NCBI RefSeq assembly: GCF_002734285.1
Contig: NZ_NSEA01000028.1
Coordinates: 1 to 64,000 of the forward strand
DNA: 64,000 bases
Reading direction: 5' to 3'
Origin: Fredinandcohnia onubensis
GTDB taxonomy: Bacteria; Bacillota; Bacilli; Bacillales; Bacillaceae_L
Shown: piece after piece, positions 51,455-60,511 of the stretch
Position numbering within the stretch: the stretch's first letter is position 1
How the letters are laid out: each line of letters opens with the position of its first letter
Notes under the pieces: model-generated
Told to the model about the DNA's origin: nothing
Databases searched by the model: none
What the model saw: only the letters and a program-made list of their open reading frames with translations
Translations under genes and position numbers: made by a program

Positions 51455-52321
51455 ATGTGGGAGAAAACAGTGCATGTACAGCCGCCATATAATTTCGATC
51501 GCGTCCTAGACCGGCTATCAATAAATCCACTTATTAATCTAAATAAAGATGAACGCTACGTGAAGGTACCATTTTATATAAAAAATGAACCTGTGGTTGT
51601 TACGGTAAAAGCAACTGGAACAACAGAGAAGCCAACTTTCATAGTCACGGGTACTCAAACTGATTTATCGGAACAGGCTTTGCAGCAAGTTTCTCACATT
51701 CTTCAATGGGATGTACCATTAGATAAAATCCAGGACCATTTTTTACAAACGGACCTCAGAGATATTTTCATAGAACATCGCGGGACACCGTTAGTCTTAG
51801 ATTTCGATCCGTATTTTTGCTTGATGAAGTGTATCATCCATCAGCAACTTAATATGACGTTTGCCTATACACTGACATCAAGGTTTGTCACGACATTTGG
51901 CGAACAAGTTGACGGAACGTGGGTCCATCCTCGACCTGAAAAAATAGCCAAGTTAACGGTTGAAGATTTGAGAGAGTTGCAGTTCAGTGGGCGAAAGGCT
52001 GAATATGTAATAGATACTTCCAAACTGATTGCAGCAGGAGAGCTAACACTCAGTGACCTCCAATCGAAAATGGATAATGAAGTCATAGAGACTCTTGTAA
52101 AAGTCCGCGGAATTGGAAAATGGACTGCAGAAAATTTTCTTTTATTCGGGTTGGGACGGCCCAATCTATTCCCGATGGCAGATATCGGAATCCAAAATGC
52201 CATCAAAAAATTATACAATCTTGAGAAAAAGCCATCCTATGAACAGATGGAAGAATACAGCAAGCCATGGGAACCATACTTAAGCTATGCTTCCTTGTAC
52301 TTATGGCGGAGCATCGAATAG
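51455..52321 (+). CDS. AlkA-type DNA-3-methyladenine glycosylase (YfjP-like)
   Basis: A 288-residue HhH-GPD glycosylase. An AlkA-like N-terminal domain (1-110) is followed by [16 protein letters not shown], the hairpin [24 protein letters not shown] and the catalytic Asp in MADIG. It excises alkylated purines. In B. subtilis yfjP is next to the rlmCD gene, as here; rlmCD starts 14 bp after its stop, so both probably share a transcript. Confidence 0.88.
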   Translation: MWEKTVHVQPPYNFDRVLDRLSINPLINLNKDERYVKVPFYIKNEPVVVTVKATGTTEKPTFIVTGTQTDLSEQALQQVSHILQWDVPLDKIQDHFLQTDLRDIFIEHRGTPLVLDFDPYFCLMKCIIHQQLNMTFAYTLTSRFVTTFGEQVDGTWVHPRPEKIAKLTVEDLRELQFSGRKAEYVIDTSKLIAAGELTLSDLQSKMDNEVIETLVKVRGIGKWTAENFLLFGLGRPNLFPMADIGIQNAIKKLYNLEKKPSYEQMEEYSKPWEPYLSYASLYLWRSIE

Positions 52322-52334
52322 AAAGTTGTGTGTA

Positions 52335-53726
52335 ATGATGAAACAACAAAAAGAAAACCAAGCAAAATTACAGGTGGGACAAACATTCCCCCTTACAATA
52401 AAAAGACTCGGAATCAACGGAGAAGGTGTCGGTTATTTTAAAAGGCAGGTCGTCTTTGTTCCGGGAGCACTTCCAGGTGAAGAGGTAGTCGTGGAAGCAA
52501 CAAAGGTCCACCCGAAATTCTCTGAAGGAAAGATTAAGAAAATCCGTGAAAAATCAGAGCATCGGGTGAAGCCGCCTTGTCCAATCTACGAACTATGTGG
52601 CGGATGCCAGCTTCAGCACTTAGACTATCGTCAGCAATTGAATGAGAAGCGGGACATTGTCGTTCAAGCTTTTGAACGCTATGGCAAAACGCCGATTGAA
52701 AAGCTGAATATTAAAGACACAATTGGCATGGACAATCCGTGGAACTATCGAAACAAAAGTCAGTTCCAGGTTGGACTTGATAAAACGAAGGTGATCGCGG
52801 GACTCTATGGCCTTAATTCACATAAACTAATCGACATTGCCGACTGTATGATCCAACATCCTGCAACAAGCAAGGTCACCCAAACAGTCAAAATGATTCT
52901 ACAAGATTTAAAAATCTCAATCTATAATGAACGAAATCGAAAAGGACTTGTCCGAACAATCGTCACAAGAGTAGGCGTCCAATCGGGAGAAGTTCAGGTT
53001 GTCTTAATTACAGCCCAAAAAGAAATCCCACGTAAACAATTATTAATAGATGAAATCACAAAACGTTTACCAGAAGTGAAATCAATCATCCAAAATATCA
53101 ACGGACAAAAGACTTCACTCATTTTTGGTGACGAATCGATTCATTTACACGGAAACGAGGTCATTCAAGAAACCCTGGGAGACCTATCATTTGAACTGTC
53201 AGCACGTGCATTCTTCCAACTGAACCCGGAGCAAACCGTTAAATTATATGATGAAGTAAAAAAGGCAGCTCAATTAACCGGTAAAGAAAGAATCGTCGAT
53301 GCCTACTGTGGAGTCGGAACAATTGGACTATGGCTAGCAGATGGAGCGGCTGAAATCCGCGGCATCGAAATCATCCCAGAAGCCATCGAAGACGCAAGAA
53401 AAAATGCCAAAAAACATGGCTTTGAGAATGCCACCTATGCCGTAGGAAAAGCAGAAAAACTCCTACCAAAATGGGTAAACGAAGGCTGGCGCCCAGACGT
53501 CATCGTAGTCGACCCACCACGCACAGGTTGCGACGATCAATTCCTACAAACCGTCTTAAAAGTTAAACCGAAGAAGATGGTGTACGTATCTTGTAATCCG
53601 TCTACTTTGGCGAAGGATATTCAAGTATTGTCGAAGCTTTATAAGGTGGAGTATGTGCAGCCGGTGGATATGTTTCCGCATACGGCGCATGTAGAAGCTG
53701 TTGCGGTGTTGGCTCTAAAATTGTGA
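52335..53726 (+). CDS. rlmCD: 23S rRNA (uracil-5-)-methyltransferase RlmCD
   Basis: A 463-residue RumA-family enzyme. A TRAM domain (about 8-68) binds RNA; the iron-sulfur ligands are in [14 protein letters not shown]; the SAM fold has [14 protein letters not shown]; the catalytic Cys is in [11 protein letters not shown], and [10 protein letters not shown] is motif IV. In B. subtilis one enzyme of this type methylates both U747 and U1939 of 23S rRNA. The ATG at 52335 (or 52338) is behind only a weak box, perhaps relying on coupling to the glycosylase gene. Confidence 0.93.
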   Translation: MMKQQKENQAKLQVGQTFPLTIKRLGINGEGVGYFKRQVVFVPGALPGEEVVVEATKVHPKFSEGKIKKIREKSEHRVKPPCPIYELCGGCQLQHLDYRQQLNEKRDIVVQAFERYGKTPIEKLNIKDTIGMDNPWNYRNKSQFQVGLDKTKVIAGLYGLNSHKLIDIADCMIQHPATSKVTQTVKMILQDLKISIYNERNRKGLVRTIVTRVGVQSGEVQVVLITAQKEIPRKQLLIDEITKRLPEVKSIIQNINGQKTSLIFGDESIHLHGNEVIQETLGDLSFELSARAFFQLNPEQTVKLYDEVKKAAQLTGKERIVDAYCGVGTIGLWLADGAAEIRGIEIIPEAIEDARKNAKKHGFENATYAVGKAEKLLPKWVNEGWRPDVIVVDPPRTGCDDQFLQTVLKVKPKKMVYVSCNPSTLAKDIQVLSKLYKVEYVQPVDMFPHTAHVEAVAVLALKL

Positions 53727-53770
53727 GCTTATTAGAAAGAGATAAGTATAAAAGTAGCGAGGAAGTAGAA

Positions 53771-53804
53771 AACCCTAACCAATCTTCGGTTAGGGTTAAT
53801 TTTT
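53771..53804. terminator. Terminator between rlmCD and the Mrr-like gene
   Basis: AACCCTAACC-AATCTTC-GGTTAGGGTT, then AATTTTTAT. Confidence 0.88.
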
Positions 53805-54408
53805 ATATTGGAGTATCTAATTTATTTGATTGATTAGTAATAGGTTTAATTGTTGTTAACGTTTCAGAAACAGGGTTATTGTAGTTCAACCACAATTCTA
53901 CTAAATCAGTTCCGGTTATTAAATCAATATCTAATCCTTCTGCATAAGAACGAGCTTGTGAGGTAAAGTTAGATGTAGTAACTACATATCCTCTGGAGGC
54001 GTTTTGTTTTATCATGTTGGAGTGAATTAATGCGATGGGTTCATATCCCACATCATCCTTGTAACATTTCACTTGGCCAAGAACTTTTCCATCACCTACG
54101 CCATGTTCTATATCAACACCAAAATCCCCGGAACTTTTTGTTACATAGCTACTTTCACCATATTTGTGTTTTAGAATATCAGCAATAAAATGTTCAAATT
54201 CTATTGGATTATTTTTCAAAAAGCTTGAAGAATAAGATTTATCTTCATTCTCCTTGCAAAACCGTTGGTAAATTCCAAATGCTAATGTCTTTTTAAATTC
54301 CTCAGTTGATAAATATTTTTTATAGGCTGCGGATTCCTCAGTAACTTTATATCTTTTCCACTGGAAATAGATAACTACTAACAAAACTATTAATATAAAA
54401 TATTCCAT
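53803..54408 (-). CDS. Membrane-anchored Mrr-like restriction endonuclease
   Basis: A 201-residue protein: one N-terminal membrane helix (about 2-17), a linker with YLSTEEFKKTLAFGIYQRF, then an Mrr-type PD-(D/E)xK nuclease domain (about 68-170) with PIEFEHFIADILKHKYG, the catalytic GDFGVDI and GQVKCYKD, and GYVVTTSNFTSQARSYAEG. Such anchored Mrr proteins may cut foreign or modified DNA near the membrane. GAGGTGATAAT precedes the ATG. It marks the left edge of an accessory stretch up to about 60.3 kb. Confidence 0.85.
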   Translation of the reverse strand: MEYFILIVLLVVIYFQWKRYKVTEESAAYKKYLSTEEFKKTLAFGIYQRFCKENEDKSYSSSFLKNNPIEFEHFIADILKHKYGESSYVTKSSGDFGVDIEHGVGDGKVLGQVKCYKDDVGYEPIALIHSNMIKQNASRGYVVTTSNFTSQARSYAEGLDIDLITGTDLVELWLNYNNPVSETLTTIKPITNQSNKLDTPI

Positions 54409-54509
54409 ATTATCACCTCAAATACCAGTATTATCAACTTTCTGAATTGTATTCAAAGTGTTAATTAATATTTCTTAACAGATTAATTAAGAAGACTAAT
54501 AATAAAAGT

Positions 54510-54578
54510 CATACAAGAGGACATTCTTTGTTATCCGTTGACAAATTTGCATTGTCCAGTTATGTATGCTCTTGTATG
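54510..54578 (+). promoter_or_regulatory. Promoter framed by a perfect inverted repeat
   Basis: TTGACA (54538-54543), 17 bp, TATGTA (54561-54566). The arms CATACAAGAG (54510-54519) and CTCTTGTATG (54569-54578) are perfectly complementary and flank the promoter on both sides, as for a looping repressor. The remaining gap to 54705 shows nothing else definite. Confidence 0.6.
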
Positions 54579-54705
54579 AGGTCTAAGCATATGTACCTCC
54601 AAATAGGAATTTATAGCCTATATTTAACCCTTAAGGTTAGACTTGACACTTATTTGATAATATAGGAAATTATTACTAAAGGAAAAAATGTTAGGAGGAA
54701 ATAAT

Positions 54706-54861
54706 ATGGCGAGAAAGGTAAGAAGCGATTGCACTGTAGGAACTTTCGAGAAGAAAAATGGTCTTCCCCCCGGAACGATTAGAAATCCGGATGGCAGAGA
54801 CACTAGAAGTGATAAAAAGATTGGAACAATCCGGAAAGAGTCTGAAAAACGAGGAAAATAA
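54706..54861 (+). CDS. 51-residue basic protein, unknown
   Basis: A short frame with an excellent TAGGAGG box. It is Lys/Arg/Gly-rich, begins MARKVRSDCTVGTFEK and holds the pattern LPPGTIRNPDGRDTRSDKK. It ends 5 bp before the next gene, so the two are co-transcribed. I do not recognise a family; the high positive charge would fit nucleic-acid binding. Confidence 0.65.
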   Translation: MARKVRSDCTVGTFEKKNGLPPGTIRNPDGRDTRSDKKIGTIRKESEKRGK

Positions 54862-54866
54862 CTGTT

Positions 54867-55214
54867 ATGGAGGAAATAAATACACTAAGTTATGGGGCTA
54901 ATGCTACTAAGTTCGATGCAGGGATTTTTGGAGACTACATTATGATTATTATGGGACCAACTAAAAGGACTTCGATGAAATTCAAAGTTAGCGATATTGA
55001 TAGGATTATAGCCCACTTCAAAGATCGAGATTGGTTCCGTTTTGACGGCTCGATGGAAAAAACCACTCCTGGTGGGCTCCGCTATTTCTTTGAGACGGAA
55101 CTTAAGCGCCCTCCTAAACTAGCAAGTCATGTTGCAGCTTGGATGGTCCACAAGGGATTGCTTGAACATAGATACACTGGCAACAGAAATGTGGTTGAAA
55201 TGCGGATAAAATAA
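54867..55214 (+). CDS. 115-residue protein, unknown
   Basis: A soluble alpha/beta protein with an N-terminal strand-rich part (FGDYIMIIMGPTKR), VSDIDRIIAHFKDRDWFRFDG and a C-terminal helix-wing like region (LASHVAAWMVHKGLLEHRYTGNRNVVEMRIK) that could be winged-helix-like. It starts 5 bp after the 51-residue gene. No family recognised; part of the accessory stretch. Confidence 0.6.
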   Translation: MEEINTLSYGANATKFDAGIFGDYIMIIMGPTKRTSMKFKVSDIDRIIAHFKDRDWFRFDGSMEKTTPGGLRYFFETELKRPPKLASHVAAWMVHKGLLEHRYTGNRNVVEMRIK

Positions 55215-55290
55215 TCAACTTTTATAGTCAACGAATAATGATTTCTCATTAGCAGCAGAAACCCTTAGTGAGTCTGCAATTCTATAATAA

Positions 55291-55353
55291 ATTAAAGGGC
55301 CTGCCTCCCGTGTACCAAAGTGTTAGTGCACTGGGGGTCAGGCCCTGTTTTTC
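55291..55353. repeat. Palindromic repeat family 2, copy 1
   Basis: AGGGCCTGCCTCC opposite GGGGTCAGGCCCT around a GTGTTAGTGCAC core. Other copies at 58152 and 59964. The 326-bp gap 55215-55540 holds this element and no gene. Confidence 0.85.
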
Positions 55354-55540
55354 TTTGAGCAGGCAAGAATTTTAAGAAGTATGGGAATAATCTTTAGTCC
55401 AAATTATATCAATTTAAGGCATCGTTGAATTTATATTTCATCGGTGTCTTTTTATTTAAATAATTTAGAGGATTTTATGGGAATATGTTGAAATATGTCT
55501 AAATAAGGATTATAACGGCTTTCTTAATGGAGGTATTGTT

Positions 55541-56350
55541 TTGAATGAAATAATAGAAACAGCATCGTTCTTAGAACAAAAGATAAAGTCTTTAATGAAA
55601 CATGGAGAGAAGCAATCATCATTGGAGTTGTCGTATGAAATTACAGAGTTGCTAATAACTACATTAACCTCATTACAACAAGAAAAGCAAAAAGAAAATG
55701 AAACGAAGTTGCAATCTTTTATAGAAGAAAGAATAACTAATATTAAAAATGGCATAACCCCTATTGAACTTAAAAACAAAACTTTAACGGTGATTCACCT
55801 TATACCATTAAGCATTTTCGATTCCAAACAAAACAAGTTAGATATGGCGTACTTTGTAAATAGAGGTTATTCATTACCTTTGCTATCAGGGGCTGGAAGA
55901 GATTCCAGATATAATTACGATGGATTTCTTTCCTATAATTCTTATAATGGCTCATACCTTCAAGTATTCCGGAATGGTTGTATAGAAATAGTTGACAATG
56001 GGTTTTTTCAAGAAGAAAACAAATGGCTTTTCCCAGTTAGGTATGAGAATGCACTAATTGAAAACCTTCCAAAATATTTACAAGTTCTGAATCAATGGAA
56101 TGATTGTAAGCAATATCTAGTTTGTGGAAGTTTCCATGGTGTTAAGGACTATTCTCTATATCTTCAAAATCAATTTTTCTATGAAAAGTTATTGATAGAT
56201 AGGGACGAATTATATTTGCCACAAATATTGATTGATAGTGAAGTGGAAATCCCAAAAGTATTGAAGCCAGCTTTTGATGTTTTATGGAACTCAGGTGGTT
56301 TAAATGGTTCACAAAGTTATAAAGAAGGTAATTGGAACCCAAGACATTAA
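55541..56350 (+). CDS. Unknown protein paired with the SEFIR gene
   Basis: A 269-residue protein with a TTG start behind GGAGG (8 bases). Residues 1-75 are helical and coiled; residues 80-269 have LSYNSYNGSYLQVFRNGCIEIVDNGFF, a pattern I associate with the C-terminal part of AlbA_2-type ATP-binding proteins, and QYLVCGSFHGVKDYSLYL. The AlbA domain itself is absent. It ends 21 bp before the SEFIR gene, so the two form a likely operon, perhaps a sensor and its effector. Family assignment is weak. Confidence 0.6.
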   Translation: MNEIIETASFLEQKIKSLMKHGEKQSSLELSYEITELLITTLTSLQQEKQKENETKLQSFIEERITNIKNGITPIELKNKTLTVIHLIPLSIFDSKQNKLDMAYFVNRGYSLPLLSGAGRDSRYNYDGFLSYNSYNGSYLQVFRNGCIEIVDNGFFQEENKWLFPVRYENALIENLPKYLQVLNQWNDCKQYLVCGSFHGVKDYSLYLQNQFFYEKLLIDRDELYLPQILIDSEVEIPKVLKPAFDVLWNSGGLNGSQSYKEGNWNPRH

Positions 56351-56371
56351 CTATTGAAAAGGTGATTTAAA

Positions 56372-57358
56372 ATGGAACGTAAAACTGCTTTTGTTACTTA
56401 TAGTTGGGATTCAACAGAACACCAACAATGGGTCCTGAATCTAACTAATGATCTAAGAAAAAATGGTGTTGATGCTACAATGGACTTATTTCAAACACAG
56501 TCCGGTACCGTTAATTTAAATCAAATGATGATAACTAATATAAGAGATAGAGACTATGTAATTATAGTTTTAACAGAAGGATATGCTGAACGGTCTGACA
56601 ATTTTAAAGGTGGCGTTGGCTTTGAAACTCTCTTGTCTTTACCAATCCTATTGGAAAATCCCGATAAAATCATTCTTGTGATGAAGCATAAGGTCAATTT
56701 TAACGATGCATTTCCATTCCATTTAAAAGGCTACTATGCAATTAATTTTTCAAACGAATTAAATTATGCGAAATCATTAAAAGAATTGATACATAAGATT
56801 TTTGGTGCTCCATTATATGAAATGGAACCTCTTGGTGAAGTGCCAGATTTAAAACCGTTAGGTAGCAAAAGTCCAATTTCGAATTCCACACCAACAATTG
56901 ATTTTTCGGATATAGAAATCCCTAATCTAAAAAGAATCACAGATAGGGACAAAGAAGTTTTTATTGTAGATAGTTATAATCATATTAATCGTGTCTTCGA
57001 AGAATTATTTAATAGTATTAAATTAACAAATCCGAACTTCGAATACACTAATGAAAGAATAACCAATACCCAAAACCATTTCACTTTGTATATTGATGGA
57101 AATAGAGTAACTGGTGTTAAAATGTGGATTAGCGATAGTTGGGGGCAAAAAAGTATCAACCTGAGTTACGGAAGTATTGGCTGGGGATTTGAAAACGATA
57201 ATTCCTATAATGAATCAATTGTTTCTGAGGTAGGCCAAGATAAAACACTAAATCTAAAGATGACAATGAATGTCTATGGAAATAATAGAGATGCGTCAAC
57301 TCCAGATGAGATAGTAAAAGAAATATGGAAGAATAATTTATCGCATCATATTAGATAG
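56372..57358 (+). CDS. SEFIR (TIR-like) domain protein
   Basis: A 328-residue protein. Residues 1-130 form a SEFIR domain: KTAFVTYSWDSTEHQQWVLNLTNDLRKNGV opens the STIR fold, followed by DRDYVIIVLTEGYAERSD and GVGFETLLSLPILLE. Residues about 185-328 are a second, unrecognised beta-rich domain (FTLYIDGNRVTGVKMWISDSWG). Bacterial SEFIR proteins can act as anti-phage effectors, some by depleting NAD. AAAGGTG precedes the ATG. Confidence 0.83.
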   Translation: MERKTAFVTYSWDSTEHQQWVLNLTNDLRKNGVDATMDLFQTQSGTVNLNQMMITNIRDRDYVIIVLTEGYAERSDNFKGGVGFETLLSLPILLENPDKIILVMKHKVNFNDAFPFHLKGYYAINFSNELNYAKSLKELIHKIFGAPLYEMEPLGEVPDLKPLGSKSPISNSTPTIDFSDIEIPNLKRITDRDKEVFIVDSYNHINRVFEELFNSIKLTNPNFEYTNERITNTQNHFTLYIDGNRVTGVKMWISDSWGQKSINLSYGSIGWGFENDNSYNESIVSEVGQDKTLNLKMTMNVYGNNRDASTPDEIVKEIWKNNLSHHIR

Positions 57359-57439
57359 AAATGAGAATGAAGAATATTGAGAATACACCTACGAGAATGT
57401 TGACCCATAGTGAATATCCAAGACAAAGGGGAATTGGAA

Positions 57440-57859
57440 ATGAGCGAGCAATTATATACAGTGAATGATTTTTACAATGATTTAAGTCAAAGACAAATAC
57501 CTTTGTACCGAAAATGGGTAAAAGGATTATCTCCATTGTTACAAAATATTGTTTCTACCGAAGAAGTAAACTATTTCTACGGTAGAAACATTTATAGAGA
57601 AGGAGAAAAAAATTTATATTTCTTTTATGTAGATAAAATAGTTGTTGTAACTATAATAGAAAACGTAATAAATTTTCAAACCATAAAAGAGGATATAGTT
57701 GAAGCTAATTTTATTCCTTCTGAAGGAGAATCTTCATCGACCCTAGTTTTGAAATTCACCAGTGGTAAAGCGATTGAATTCAATAGCCTTGAAGATTCAA
57801 ACTATAATTGGAATGAAACTTATGCAGCGAATTTATTAGCAATATATAAATCAATTTAA
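57440..57859 (+). CDS. DUF3908-like protein
   Basis: A 139-residue soluble protein with LYTVNDFYNDLSQRQIPLYRKWVKGLSPLL, VNYFYGRNIYREGEKNLYFFYVDKIVVVTI and a late KFTSGKAIEFNSLEDSNYNWNETYA, which fits the DUF3908 family of Bacillus in length and start. AAAGGGGAATT precedes the ATG at 57440. Function unknown. It is 81 bp after the SEFIR gene and may belong to the same module or be independent. Confidence 0.55.
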   Translation: MSEQLYTVNDFYNDLSQRQIPLYRKWVKGLSPLLQNIVSTEEVNYFYGRNIYREGEKNLYFFYVDKIVVVTIIENVINFQTIKEDIVEANFIPSEGESSSTLVLKFTSGKAIEFNSLEDSNYNWNETYAANLLAIYKSI

Positions 57860-58504
57860 CTAAGTGCCAGCATCCTTTGTGTTGCTTTTTCTATGTTTAA
57901 AATTATTTAAATGAAGTTGATATATACTTTAAAATATCTGCCTTGAGTATCATAGGGTATCTATTTAAGAAATATATGAATATTTTCCTGCGGACAAAAT
58001 AAGAAATTAGAGCGTGTTTAAATATAATTAATCATTGGGCCACATTATTTATGTGGTTATTACAAAAGCGAAGTAAAACCTCCACTTTATATAGAGAAAA
58101 TATTTATTCCAACCGCACATAATATAATTTTTAGTACGGGGTGTTAATTATCCTCAATTAAAGGGCCAGACCCCCATCGTACTAAAGCGTTAGCGCACTG
58201 GGGGTCAGGCCCTGCTTTTAAATATATATCCTCCTAGCATAACACCCCATACCCTTTCGTATATTTATCCGATAAAATTATATATTTTTAACTAGTTTCT
58301 ACGGAAAACCAATATTTTTTTGATTCCCATAAGACTCAATCTCTTTCACGAACGTCGGATTTAGTGTAAAACAAGCAAATTAGCCAAGGTATTTATTGAT
58401 CCCCATGACCACTCCGTCCTCACTCTTCAATTCCTGATGGCAAACACAGCAACAAATCTCCAATTACCCACCTCAACTGTAATGATTTAATTTATACTAA
58501 TGTA
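57860..58504. other. Gene-poor stretch after the SEFIR module
   Basis: 645 bases with no supported gene. It contains repeat family 2 copy 2 (58152-58220) and a short imperfect hairpin just after the DUF3908-like gene. The rest is AT-rich and I see nothing in it. Confidence 0.7.
58152..58220. repeat. Palindromic repeat family 2, copy 2 (complete)
   Basis: CCTCAATTAAAGGGCC opens the element; AGGGCCAGACCCCC pairs with GGGGGTCAGGCCCT around AAAGCGTTAGCGCAC. Confidence 0.88.
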
Positions 58505-59872
58505 CTAATCAATCATTTTTAAAAAATCATGTTCAGTAATAATTTTGATTTCTTTCCCTTTTTCAACAAGTTCGTAAGCTTTCTCCTCTTTTGTACTTAA
58601 TCCATCTTCACCAACAAGTGATTTATCTTGCTTTCCAACAACTAAATAATGAGTTTTGCTGCTAACCCCGGATTTTAAAACGCCACCTAAATCCGCAACT
58701 TTTTGCATCGCAGTTTTTCGCTCAATTGTTTCAAGTTCTCCAGTAAAGACGATGTTTTTTCCAAAAAGGATATGATTTTCATCAAACGTTTCAGCGTTGG
58801 CGGCAATTTCTGACACACTCACCTTAGTAAACTTTCTTCTTTTTACAAACGATTTTATTGGTTTTAATTCCGAAAAAGATTTTATAGCAATACTACGATG
58901 TAAACGACAATATGATTCTAGTGACTTTTTCTTTTTTAAATTTACACAATGAAGAACCAACTCCGCAGTTGCAAAGGCATCAGCCAAAGCATCATGATGA
59001 TTTTCTAATGAAATGCCGAAGAATTCTGTTCGTTCTTTTAAAGAATTCCCCACAGTTACTCCACTACATGCTCGTGTGCTTATTGCGATACTATCTATGT
59101 AAGTAAAATCGGGCAGTTCCAAATTATATTCCGTTAGACAAGCATGTAAAACACTCATATCAAACTGTGCATTATGAGCTACAAAAATGTTTGAATCTGT
59201 GAAGATATCTTTAATTTCCCTCCATATTTCATCAAATTTTTTTGCATCTTTAACATCATCTAACGTAATCCCATGAACATCCACCATCTCTGGATCAAAT
59301 TCTAATCCAGGCGGTTGGATATAAATATGTTTTTTATCCACGATTTCATTATTCGCTACAAAAACTAAACCCATTGAACACGCACTACTTAGCTCCTTGC
59401 TGGCAATCTCAAAATCGATTGCGATAAAATCAAATTTTATCCCTCCAATTTTATATTTTTCCAATAAATATTTATCTAATTCCACTTTATTTTCAAATAA
59501 CAAAGACGATGTTTCCGTTAAAAAATGATAATGGTCACTGTATATACTTTTACGGATGGTATATGTAACAGAGAAAAGCTTTTCTTCCTCGTCTTTCCAT
59601 TCTTTATATTGAATCGACTCTTTATGTATGGGCTTAAACTGATGTCGACGGATCTCTTTCCCATCTCTCCTAACGATAATCAAAGCCTCGTTTTGAATAT
59701 TATGAAATACTAAATTTTGATTTTTATATATGCCCTTGGAACTAAAACATTGCGTTCCATTTTCTAAATGCCTTAGTAACATTTCCTCACGTATAAATCC
59801 CGTAACAAGAACTTTCCCATCTTCAATATCCAAAATGCCACTTTTCAATTCGTTTACACGAGCTTGTAACAT
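58505..59872 (-). CDS. DEDDh exonuclease with BRCT domain and extra N-terminal domain
   Basis: A 455-residue protein. Residues 1-145 are a unique beta-rich domain; 146-310 a DnaQ-like DEDDh exonuclease with IDFE (Asp153, Glu155), HNAQFDM and HHDALADA; 360-455 a BRCT domain (LFGKNIVFTGELETIERKTAMQKVADLGG, THYLVVG). Similar exonuclease-BRCT proteins are known, with roles in DNA repair inferred. GGGGGG 8 bases before the ATG at 59872 sets the start. It is flanked by repeat family 2 copies on both sides. Confidence 0.88.
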   Translation of the reverse strand: MLQARVNELKSGILDIEDGKVLVTGFIREEMLLRHLENGTQCFSSKGIYKNQNLVFHNIQNEALIIVRRDGKEIRRHQFKPIHKESIQYKEWKDEEEKLFSVTYTIRKSIYSDHYHFLTETSSLLFENKVELDKYLLEKYKIGGIKFDFIAIDFEIASKELSSACSMGLVFVANNEIVDKKHIYIQPPGLEFDPEMVDVHGITLDDVKDAKKFDEIWREIKDIFTDSNIFVAHNAQFDMSVLHACLTEYNLELPDFTYIDSIAISTRACSGVTVGNSLKERTEFFGISLENHHDALADAFATAELVLHCVNLKKKKSLESYCRLHRSIAIKSFSELKPIKSFVKRRKFTKVSVSEIAANAETFDENHILFGKNIVFTGELETIERKTAMQKVADLGGVLKSGVSSKTHYLVVGKQDKSLVGEDGLSTKEEKAYELVEKGKEIKIITEHDFLKMID

Positions 59873-59963
59873 TGATGAATCCCCCCAGTAATAATTTCTC
59901 ATAAATTAAGACTATTTTACCATATAAACCCATATTAAAAATGTGAATTTTCTAATAAAAATT

Positions 59964-60028
59964 ACCTCAATTAAAGGTCCCCATCGTATTAAAGCGTTAG
60001 CGCACTGGGGGTCAGGCCCTGCTTTTCG
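59964..60028. repeat. Palindromic repeat family 2, copy 3 (left arm deleted)
   Basis: Matches copy 2 except that about seven bases of the left arm (GCCAGAC) are missing, so the palindrome can no longer form fully. Confidence 0.85.
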
Positions 60029-60114
60029 AGAGGGTTTACGCCTTTAGTAAAAGGGGGAATTTGGTTAGGATACAACGAAAAAGCGTTACAATTTTGAAAA
60101 AGGACATAATTCAA

Positions 60115-60228
60115 ATGGAAAAAACCACAAATTTAAATTTAGGAGTTAATCCTAATGTAAAAGGAAGGGCTGACGAAATCCATTCGCAACTTGGCATACC
60201 AATGTCAACAGCGATAGATATTATTTGA
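60115..60228 (+). pseudogene. Truncated RelB/DinJ-family antitoxin remnant
   Basis: A 37-residue frame, MEKTTNLNLGVNPNVKGRADEIHSQLGIPMSTAIDII then TGA. The first part fits the ribbon-helix-helix of RelB/DinJ antitoxins (NLNxxVNPxxKxxADEIxxxLGIPMSTAI), but the usual remaining 45-50 residues and any toxin gene are missing. The rest of the gap, 60229-60511, shows nothing recognised. Confidence 0.7.
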
Positions 60229-60511
60229 AGTAAAGGAAAAAAAAAGTGAAGATAGAAAAAATCCAATAAAGCTAGGAAATTATCAAAAAAGGATCAAGGT
60301 AATATTGCAACCCTATTCTCCTTTTATTCATTAAGTCTAATAAAATATAAAATTTTTCAACATTTTAAATTTAGTAACACCTATACAAGGCCAGTGAAGA
60401 AATTGCTTAATACTTTAAAGCCCCTTCGTATTGACGTACTAAAGAAACTACACTAATATAAAGTAAATTAGAGAAAATTTAAATTCTTTCATCAATAAGG
60501 AAGTGGTCTCC

